From: Psococerastis gibbosa
Lineage: Eukaryota > Arthropoda > Insecta > Psocodea > Psocidae
Length of the DNA: 64,000 nt
Direction of reading: 5' to 3'
Assembly (NCBI GenBank): GCA_963971405.1
Contig: OZ020485.1
Location: forward strand, 7,626,001-7,690,000
This document shows, piece by piece, positions 55,090 to 64,000 of the stretch; position 1 is the first letter of the stretch; the number at the start of each line of letters is the position of its first letter. The translations under genes were made by a program, and so were the position numbers. A model generated the notes under the pieces. The model did not search any database. It was not told the origin of the DNA and was given only the letters and a program-made list of their open reading frames with translations.

Positions 55090-56639
55090 AGTTTCAAAAA
55101 GTTCACCTTAATTGTTAGCGGCGTCATTATGATGTAGACCTATTTATAAGGTTGCAATAAAATTAGATAAATCAAATTTCACTCCTTTTTTGCACTCATA
55201 GCAAAAATACACTAGCCTAGAGAATTTCACCTTTTTCGAAGTACAGTACTGTTCGTTGTGAAAAAAAAGTAAGACAGCGTCTATGGAAATGGCATACTAG
55301 CCAATACTTTTTAATGTAATGACAATAAATACAGCCTTATTGGGATAATAGGGTGAGAGTAAGAATTTTGAATGTGTAAGCTTCTAAGCTATTATATCAA
55401 TGAAAATGCTAACATCGAAAATAGAACAAAATAATGGTGTAAGCAATTTATGAAGTTATACATAATAGCCACCTTATTAACTTTATGAAACTTAAATGTC
55501 ACTCTTTTTATTTTGAAATACCTACTTTGGGCGGCCTATCTGAGGACTTGTTAATGCTACGCTCATCACTTACCCAGTAATGAATTCACTCTCTCGCTGG
55601 CAAGGTGGGGGCTCGGCTGTTAGAATTCCAATCTGGTCCCAAATTTTTCATAACTTCATTTCCCTAAATAACTTGTTTGTATGTTCGTAAGCTATCGCCC
55701 GAATAGGTAGTATTAATTCCTTCTGGTGATTCCTGCAAGGAAAAGATAAATAAATTAGGTATACCGAGCAGTTTTATTTAATAGTCTTTGTACAATAATG
55801 TGCTTGATAATAATTATGATTACAATAATCAAATTAATTACGGTATTTACAATTAATAAACACGACCCCCCCCCCCTAAAAATTGACGAGTTAAGTGTTA
55901 ACACTAGATAGAATTATTAGGTTTCTTTGATGAATTTGCCCAAAATAAGAAAGTGCACGGAATTTCAACTAGATAAAATGAATAAGATTTTATTGATTAG
56001 TATATTCCAAAACATTTCAAATAACCCCTTGAAAACCAATCGATTTAAATGAACTTTTGCACCAATCATTCTGGAACCAATCCCAGCTTCGCCCATACCT
56101 ATCGATGCTTTCTTACTTCAGCCCATGTTTAAGGTGCTAAATAAAATAGCAAAAGAGAACCGGGTGCTTTCCAATGCAAGGTTCTGGTTTTGATGAAAAA
56201 ATAATTTGTTGAAGAAATTATGGATAATTCATCCCCACGTGACAGCCTACCCTGCCATTTTCATCACTGTGTATTACCATTACGTATTATTATATTGATC
56301 TGCTCGTCTATGTAATATCGTGACTCAGTGATTTAGGGAAACGGAAAAATCGAGGCCACCGAAATTTATTGCAAATGCAACATTATTTAGCCTACCATGG
56401 AACTACTCAAATTATTTATTACATTTACGGTACCGGCAGTATACTAATTGATGTATAAGAAAGCATGTACAGGTTCACTCGAACTTGTTCTAAGTGCAGA
56501 ATGAAAAAAATGCCCGAAAGGGACTCGAAGTCTCGTTCTGGTAAGTAACCATGCAGCATGCGCATAATTATTACGAATGAACTAATCGGTCAGTCGACCC
56601 CATGTTTACAGTTCCCAAACTTTTTTGCTTTCCAATTTA
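55090..56639. other. No gene seen
   Basis: AT-rich. 56340-56500 is a diverged relative of the 25275/57241 repeat (CACCGAAATTTATTGCAAA, AAGCATGTACAGGTTCACTC). At 56510-56560 GGGACTCGAAGTCTC resembles a reversed, decayed tRNA box B, probably an old SINE. Confidence 0.4.
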
Positions 56640-57240
56640 TACGGTAGTATAAGGAAAGCTTTGTGATGGTCGAAATTTTCGATTCCGAGATTTCAACGGA
56701 TTTACACGTTTTGAGGTCCCAGGAACCCAAAACGGTGGTTTTTACGAAATGTTTGTCTGTCACTCTGTCTGTCTGTCTGTATGTCTGTTCATCGATTTCC
56801 GGGCAAACGACTCAGTCGATTTTGATTAAATTTGGTATGTAGGTTTACAAAAATCATACCTCAGGACCATTTTTTTTATTTTGGGCCAACTCAATTTGGG
56901 GGGGTTTTATTCTCAAAAAACTAAAAAAAAACGTCTAAAAACATTATTTCTCCAAAACGGCTCCAACGATTTCTTTTAAATTCACATATGTTGTAGTCGT
57001 TAGTAATATTGACAAAATGCGGGGGGTCGCTTGCCCCTTGATAGGTTGCTTCTGGGGGTAAAAAAATAAAAATAACTAAATTTTAATGAAAAATGACTAA
57101 AAAATAATTTTCTGCGAAACCTTTCTATCGATGATTTCTACCTTCAGGCATGTTTTAGGTGTTAAATTGAGTAACGGAACCGGACAGGTTGCTTTCCCAA
57201 AAAACTATTTGGTTTTGTGCAAAAAATTATTTTTTTGAAA
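56640..57240 (+). repeat. Dispersed repeat (AAGGAAAGCTTTGTGATGGT family), most complete copy
   Basis: Starts AAGGAAAGCTTTGTGATGGT, includes GAGGTCCCAGGAACCC, a (TGTC)n tract, ATCGATTTCCGGGCAAACGA, AACGGCTCCAACGATTT, GGGGGTCGCTTGCCCCTTGA, and ends TTTGGTTTTGTGCAAAAAAT. Confidence 0.8.
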
Positions 57241-57445
57241 AAAATGAAAATTCGCGCTCAAATGCATTGCGTGTCCTGCCATTATTGCTCCTCCAGTGAC
57301 GTCAGGTGGACAATGCCCCCCCCCCCCCCGAGATATCGGAAATCTGACCATAGGTAAATTTTTTACCATGAAATTACTCATTTTCTCGATCTACTAATGT
57401 TGTAAATTGGAAAGCATGTTCGAGTAAACTCGGACCGGTTCTTTT
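57241..57445 (+). repeat. Dispersed repeat (CGCTCAAATGCATTG family)
   Basis: Collinear with 25275-25530, directly after the 56640 repeat. Contains CTCCAGTGACGTCAGG, a 14-base C run and ACTCGGACCGGTTCTTTT. Confidence 0.75.
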
Positions 57446-59271
57446 AGGAAGCAATACTCCAGATTTCCCCTGATTTTGCAGTAATACACTGCTATTGACT
57501 GCTTTACATCAAAATTTCCCCAGTTCCTTTATTGTAGTAGGGCCCTACAAAACTTGTTGTTATAAATGCTTTGAGCCCAATAATTTCGTACGGTAGTCAA
57601 AATGTTTCATACCGGTACCTGCTTGTATTTTTCTAACGATGGGATTTAGGAGGGTTCTGGGAGTTTATACCCCCCCCCCCCCAAAAAAAAATGCGGCATA
57701 GATATAATTTACAAATAATTCATACATTCATACGAAAAATTAGTGCTTCTGGGCAATGTAAAATATAAATTTGTCTGCTACACAAAATTACGCAAATCCC
57801 CACTACGGCATTGTTTTAAATCCCCCAGAGGAGACCCCCCCCCCCCCCGAGCTTTATGAATACGATTAGTCTGTAGAATCTAAAAGTTTTTTGTTCTCAA
57901 AATACCTATGCCTCATTATTTCACACTTACATTTTTAAATAAAAGCCCCTATTTAGAACATTTTAATAAGTCTTCATCTGTAAAATCTAAACTTCAAATG
58001 TGCAAACGAACTGTTCTGCTTCAGGACTATTATATACACATATATATATATTTTTTTTTTTTACAAAAAGGTTAAATCGCGTACAAAAAATTTAATGAAT
58101 GTATCCGATTAACCTCTTAAATCGTCTAAGTCACCTGAAGCCACCGAAGTCGCTTATTATAACATTGTTTTATCATAACCCTTCGTCACTCAAATCTAAA
58201 CTGCTCTCAAAATGTGTTAGCTCCCACTATTTCAGGTCTATTTTAAAAAAGTCAGCATCTGAAATACCCCACTGTTCCAATGTTCCATATAGTAATAATA
58301 TATTTAGCAAACAAATCACAGGGGCGTACCCTGGACTCCGTGCTTGGAGTCATTTCTATAAGACTTTTCATGGAATTCATTTTTCAACTTGTGTAGGTGC
58401 GCCTATACACACAATTGTATGTTGGGGGGTGCCTTAATAGGAAATTACACTCACCGTCACCCCCGTCTTACCGAGCTGATAACCTCCCCTGAAAAATTTT
58501 CTCTGGACCCCGTCCCCCGTTCCAACGAGCCTTAATGGTGCCCTTGCCCCTAGCCTGAGAACTGTCTACACCCTTGACGTCTCGGACTCCCCCGTGCGCC
58601 TGGTCCCTCCTCTGAATCAGCTATTTAGTTATTAGTTTATAACTTGCCTACGGTTCCTTGATCTGTAAAAACGGTCCTTGCTCAAAAGAAGGTGGGTAGT
58701 GGACACTAATTTGGTCTATGGGTCTGGGGTGTGTGCGAAATATCTATTTTCGGTTCTACACGCCTTCGGCTTCCCCCCCCCCCCCCAATGGAGCTGGGGC
58801 AAGTTGGACCGTGCCCCCCCCCCCTATTAACGCCCCTGCTACTGCTACTACACGCCATTTCAACAAACATAATTTCAAATTTCGATAAAGGCTGGGACAG
58901 TACTACGAACTACGATATATTATAGTGTAGAAACGAAGAAGCCTGAAACAAGGGCCAAGGTGACCCTCCTTTTTGTCAAACACCCCTGGTAGTGGTATAT
59001 ACAATCTTGTCTACTTGTACTGCTGTGTTGCCAAGCTGGATAACGGTAAACAATTAGTACAATGGTCTTGACCTGCGTTGCGGCGTTGCCACGCTTCCAA
59101 ATTTCATTTACCTACCAAGTACCAACTACCAACATCAGTTTCTAGTTTCAACTTTTGGATTTTGAACCGAAATGAATTTGTAAAACGTGGTTCATAACAT
59201 TTCTCAAATGGAAATGCAATTACATATTATATTGCAGTATTAAATGGTGTATTATAACACTGACATTAAAC
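57446..59271. other. C-run repeats and retroposon scrap, no gene
   Basis: C runs at 57670, 57835, 58770 and 58815. A T run at 58047 followed by GGTTAAATCGCGTACAAAAA and AATGAATGTATCCGATTAAC is another copy of the 34447 retroposon end. The 112-codon frame at 58099 reads through it and has no known domain. Confidence 0.45.
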
Positions 59272-60135
59272 CATTGGCGTAAATAGGGGGTCCTGGGGGG
59301 GGGCTTAGCCCCCCCCCCCAGGTCCACCCGTAGCCCCCCCCCCCCGGATTTCTGGTGGCAAAGACTTTATGGAGGCTAAAGGTATAGTATCCACAATAAT
59401 GAAAGGGAAATTAATTCTTAATATGCTTATTTTAAATGAAAAAAATCAACATATTGACCAAGTACTTTCACAAAAAATATATTACTCAAAATGCTTAAAA
59501 CCCCACTATTTCAGAGCTATTTTTTCCAAATTTTTCTGCGAGGGAGACCCCCGGGCCCCCCATAATGGTAGGTTTATTCGTCGTTATAATAGCTTAATAA
59601 TATTGCTTGCAAACATTGGCGTAAATAGGGGGTCCTGGGCTAAGCCCCCCCCCCCACTTCCCAGGATTTCTGGTGACAAAGACGTCATGGGGGTGAAAGG
59701 CCAATACAACCCACAATAACAATTGGGAAATTAATTCTTGGTACCATATGCTTATTTCACAAAGACGTCATGAAAAAAATCAACATATTGACCAAGTACT
59801 TTCAAAATAATATATTACTCAAAATGCTTAAAACCCCAATTTTTCAGACCAATTTTTCAAACTTCTTCTTCGGGGGAGACGCCCAGGCCCCCTTCAGTGG
59901 TAGGTTTATTCGTCTGCAAAATTTCAACTGTACTGCTTGCAAAATGCGTAAAACCTCCCTAATTTGGGCCTATTCATCAATTTTTTTTTCTCCGGGGGAG
60001 ACCCCCGGGCTCCCCTTCCTCCAGGATAGAATATGCGTAAAACCTCACTAATATGGGCCCATTTATCGATTTTTTTCTCCGGTCTTGGGGTCCTAAAGCC
60101 CCCCCCCCCAGAAATTTTGGGAATTTACGCCAATG
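59272..60135. mobile_element. Non-autonomous hAT-like element, CATTGGCGTAAATA family, long copy
   Basis: Ends CATTGGCGTAAATAGGGGG and AATTTACGCCAATG, flanked by CATTAAAC (59264-59271) and CATTAAAT (60136-60143), a 7/8 duplication. A second left end (ACATTGGCGTAAATAGGGGG) begins at about 59612, so one copy sits in another or the left part was duplicated. Tandem GGGGGAGACCCCCGGG units continue to the right end. Frames of 93-116 codons are read from these units. Confidence 0.85.
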
Positions 60136-60143
60136 CATTAAAT

Positions 60144-61139
60144 TAACTTTGGTTGAAGAGGAAACCGTTATTTATTTATTTTATTTATTTAACCTCCACG
60201 TAATAACCGAACTGCTATTAAATTGGAAGGTATAAATTAAACAACCTTACTTTTTAACCGCCTAATAAATACAATAGGTACTAAAAGACCGTAGGCAGGG
60301 TGGGGGGGGGGGGCTTATGGGGCTGCAGCCACCGTAGGAGACACCACCACCCCCATTTACAGCAATATAAATATATAAGCATTCCCTTTTTAGCTTTGAG
60401 CTTTGTAAAATCTAGAGCTATACTTTACTGTTATTAAAAAAAAAAAACACTATGTTGCAATTATACGTATTTTCCCTATTTTTCAAAAAAAATCTCTATA
60501 TATTCATAATATATTCATTGCCTGTAAAATATAAAACGTATTGCTCTCAATTGCGTAAAACCCCAAAATGTTTCAGACGGGGGAGAGACCCGCCTCCCCC
60601 CCCCCCCCTCCTGTTCGCAATTACGTATATTATTTGCCTGCAATATCTCAAAGTTACTGCCATCACAATGCGTAAAATCAAAATATTTCTGTTCTGCACC
60701 GCCCCCGTTTTATGAGGTCTGGGACTACCTCTGCTGAAATAGGCTCATAAATCCCATTAAAATTTGTTAAAATTAAAATGGTTTGTATGTAAGCCCAAGT
60801 CCATCATATATCGAGGCGTTACGAGTATTTAGGACAGGTAAGAAAAGGTAGGGTCGGTTGGATTTGTTCTTATGTAGACCTAAATGCTGTACGATGCTGA
60901 ATATGAAATGAATGGATTCGGGCCATGCTGGGCACCGCCTATTAAATCCCTTTTGAAAAAGGGCACCGGCTCCAAAAAAATCTTGAGAACCACTGCTATA
61001 GTATGTAGTGAAATGTCGCACATTTGGAAAGTTGAATCCTATCTGGCTTATGTACCGTACAACAAACAAATTTGGGGGGGGGGGGGATGGGACGATTGCA
61101 TATTCTAGAGCGGGTAGATCAATACATTAAAACACAATA
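60144..61139. other. Decayed G-run elements, no gene
   Basis: 60285-60320 (CCGTAGGCAGGGTGGGGG) and 63360-63400 share an end type. 60960-61005 ends in AAAATCTTGAGAACCACTG, a hAT-type terminus without a visible partner. Confidence 0.45.
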
Positions 61140-61560
61140 ATAATGGCAGGGTATGCCATGTATTAAGGCATAAATTATCATTTTCTTCGAAAAATAATTT
61201 TTGTACAAAACCAAATCATTGTGAAAGCTATTTTGGGGTTTATTACCCTATAACTATAACTATAACAATAACCTAAAACATACCTGAAGTAAGAAAGCAT
61301 CGACAGAAAGGTTCCATAGAAAGGTTATTTTTTAGTACTATTTCGTAAAAATTGAGTCTTTCTTTTTTTACCCCCAGAACCAAGCTATCAAGGGGAAAGC
61401 AAACTTTTGCCTTTTGTTACCATAAATGACGACTAGGCTACAATATAATTTTGTGAATTTATAGAAAATCGTTGGAGCCGTTTTCGAGAAAACAATTTTT
61501 AGCCGTTTTTTTTTTTAGTTTTTTGAGAGTGACACCCCCAAAATAACCGGTACGTGTTGA
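61140..61560 (-). repeat. Dispersed repeat (AAGGAAAGCTTTGTGATGGT family), inverted partial copy
   Basis: Reverse complement of the right half of the 56640 repeat: TTTTGTACAAAACCAAATC, AGGGGAAAGCAA, ATCGTTGGAGCCGTTTTCGA. Ends at a T run before 61560. Confidence 0.7.
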
Positions 61561-62339
61561 TTAAGTTTGATTGTATAATTTAACAGAAATACACGTTTAT
61601 TTATTTAGATTAATTAATAATTAATGGGACAATTTTCGTAGATATTCTTATGATTACAATTGTTTAATGACCTCCTCTTGGATAACTAATAATAATAATA
61701 ATTTATGTATGCATTTATCAAAAGGCATTACAAATTATACTGAAACCAAAGCCAAAAAGACGCGTTGGGATCACCACACAATTTACTGTAGGCCAAGTAG
61801 ATTTATTTGTTCGTGCCACTTACATTACTTTTATACTGTACCTTTGAGTAGACTTCATGGCCGTGCCCATTAAGTAAAATTAATAAATTAAGTAAAAAAA
61901 ATTTAGAACCCCCCCCCCCCCCCACCGAAATGTAATGGCTTGATACTAGATAGAATCGGATTATGAGAGGAAAAATAAAAACTACTATGTAATATCCAAT
62001 AGCCCCCCCCCCCCCGAAACAAATCCTCGCTACGGCCTTGTGGACAAGTAACAGTTTGTTAAACTGATGACAAGTTGTAATGTGGAAATGTAGTGTTTAT
62101 ATGCAAGATTTTCCTGTTTTTTCAAGTGGCGTTGGCTGAAAAAGAAGATTTTTTAAATTTTTCCAACTACATAGGGCGCATACCCGAAAATTAAGCTGGA
62201 GTTGCAGTTTGTACTTATTTCTGAAGGACTAGATGTAGGCTAATAAATGTACCAACCACGTTTGTTAGTATTTTTTTATTGACGTTTTTTTCCATTTGGC
62301 GGTGGTTTGTTCTCAGAGATGTAAATAAAAATATTATGA
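61561..62339. other. No gene seen; two C runs
   Basis: C runs at 61910 and 62005, the latter before AATCCTCGCTACGGCCTTG, a hAT-type end shared with 29500. The 68-codon frame at 61667 has no domain. Confidence 0.4.
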
Positions 62340-62565
62340 CTAAATAAATAAATAAGTAAATAATGCCTTTTTTTTCTATAACTAAGCCAACCTAGTGGAG
62401 TTAGGGCTTTTATAAAGCCCTCTCTTACACCCAACTAGGGAAGCCCGGGACCGCCTGCTTTACATGCCCTCCAAAGCATGGCCAGAAAATGTAGCCAGTG
62501 TAGGACTCGAACCAACAACCTTTCGGGTGAAAGCCAGAGTCCGTTCCACTACTCTACATGTCCTA
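62340..62565 (-). mobile_element. tRNA-derived SINE, copy 4
   Basis: On the minus strand: box A-like TAGAGTAGTGG, box B-like GGTTCGAGTCC (as GGACTCGAACC on the plus strand), CATGGCCAGAAAATG region, GTGTAAGAGAGGGCTTTATA, and a (TTTA)n tail at 62340. The 63-codon plus frame is a read-through. Confidence 0.85.
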
Positions 62566-64000
62566 AATGGGGTTGGAGGCCATTTTCAAAGGATTTATGG
62601 GACTTTTTGCTATCAAACTAAATTGACCCCTCCTTATCAAACAAGACAGCGTTAGCATCAATACCATTCTAATTGCGCAATCGGGGGCCACAATCATTTG
62701 TCTTTAAAACTTAAAATCTGACCTGGTGACGGACAGATTAGGAATCGACAGGGTCGGATTAGTAAAAAACACAAGACAAAGACATAAGAAAGTGAGGGGA
62801 AAGGGGGGGGGCTGTGATGACTACAATCCTATCTAGTGTAAAATGGTCTTTTGGTATCCAATGTATTCTCTATATAAAGTTTATTATGGTGTTACTCCAA
62901 TATATTGCATAATAGCGGAGGCACATCAAACGTCAATTTATTGACGGACTTAGCTTTGGTGCAGACACAGGCAGATAATATTTTGTGGATATGCGGACTA
63001 AATCGTTGTGTTATTACTACGACGGTTTAGATTGTATATAGAAATACTATTGAATTTAACCCCCGGGGGAAAAATTGGAAACTATAAGCTAGTGCAAAAT
63101 AGTGGGGTTTTACGCATTTTAACAGTAGTAGAGTATACGAGTAGATTTTAAAAAGCTTACGAAGGAATGGTTATTCATATTGATGCAGACAGAGGGGCCA
63201 GGGGGTCCACCCAGGGGGAAATATTTTGAAAAATAGGTTCGAAATATTGAGATTTTACGATTTTAACAGTAGTAAGCTTATAATTTGCAGAGGAAGACAT
63301 ATTCATATCACTGTAGGCCTACTAGATTTATTTAATTCTCAACTTTTAATTTCGGAAAGGGGGGGGGCTGCAGCCTGCCCCCTTGCCTACGGCCTTGGTG
63401 TAGTCAATCGTTTGGATACAACTAGGCAACATATTTCTGGGAACATGGGGAAATTCAAATGCTCCAGCTGGTTCCTTTTTCATGTTTCTATATATTCACA
63501 TACCGTATGTACCATGCGTAATGAATAATGAAAATGTGAATGTGACCCACAGACCAAAGTACGGTACCTTATATCGTATTTGGCAAGCATCCATGTATTT
63601 GTATTAATTAATATAAAGTTATATTTCAATCAATAAAGAAATTATGGGCGGCCCATTGGCTTTATTTTACCTAGTTTGACCACTGCATGGTCTGCAACCT
63701 GCATGACAGGTGTGTATTTTATGAGTTCTTACTTCTTTGGTCAAGACTCAAGGCTTACCTATGGTGGGTGGCCTACAGGGCTACAGAAGACAAATAAAAG
63801 AAAATTTCGTAGCTATCCTTGTTCGTCCGTGGGACTGTGACTATACAGAGTTTTACTGTGACTACAGAATTTTACTGTGACTGTGACTACGTATTTTACG
63901 TGTAGTATGTAGAACAGGATATTTATAATAAAAAAATGATCAAAAACTTACCTTTATTTATGCCAACGAAGAACGAACAACTTTCCCATTATATCCATAG
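62566..64000. other. No gene seen
   Basis: G-run repeats at 62800 and 63360, and GTTTTACGCATTTTAACAGTA repeated at 63105 and 63245. At 63951-63946 on the minus strand AATAAAG|GTAAGT looks like a splice donor, but the adjoining 49 bases have an early stop in the ATG frame, so I do not call an exon. Confidence 0.4.

Noticed and set aside
56510-56560. Possible coding start MPERDSKSRSG followed by GTAAGT
   Set aside because: GGGACTCGAA and surrounding words look like a reversed tRNA box B from a decayed SINE, and no partner exon was found.
63946-64000. Minus-strand exon with donor AATAAAG|GTAAGT and MGKLFVLRWHK
   Set aside because: The ATG frame stops before the donor; at the window edge the case cannot be judged.

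Overview
The window is AT-rich eukaryotic DNA, most likely arthropod. It has spliced genes with phase-consistent GT-AG introns, dense short transposons, tRNA-derived SINEs, mariner and hAT elements, a Polinton (Maverick)-like fragment and a 10-kb satellite. I cannot name the species. Most open frames longer than 60 codons are chance frames in repeats; few are real genes.

Layout. 1-4300: part of a Polinton-like element with a chromodomain integrase, three other proteins and 190-234 bp tandem repeats. 6203-11891 (minus): first four coding exons of the V-type H+-ATPase 'a' subunit, joining in frame, with a probable 5'UTR exon near 13001. The next exon is not seen down to position 1, so the Polinton piece probably lies in intron 4. 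12-25 kb: no host gene found; non-autonomous hAT elements with exact 8-bp target duplications, foldback elements, SINEs and dispersed repeats. 25531-37692: a large imperfect inverted duplication (arms of about 3.5 and 3.8 kb around a 4.8-kb spacer). Each arm holds one copy of a two-exon gene for a small secreted protein made of 16-residue repeats ending in Lys-Arg. Both copies carry a dead mariner in the single intron and a second mariner upstream. The spacer holds a third copy of the upstream region but no third gene. 39.2-39.6 kb: 3' end of a LINE. 40600-50945: tandem array of a roughly 190-bp satellite, about 53 copies, with a three-monomer higher-order pattern and a homogenised block near its right end. 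51-64 kb: dispersed repeats, a foldback, an hAT element, a SINE and one weak candidate terminal exon.

The most interesting item is the divergent gene pair at 26095-27712 (minus) and 35603-37134 (plus). Spliced from the visible GT-AG sites, each gives a signal peptide followed by Phe/Gly/Asp-rich units separated by KR, the form of a multicopy peptide prohormone or another processed secreted repeat protein. I do not recognise the peptide from any family I know.
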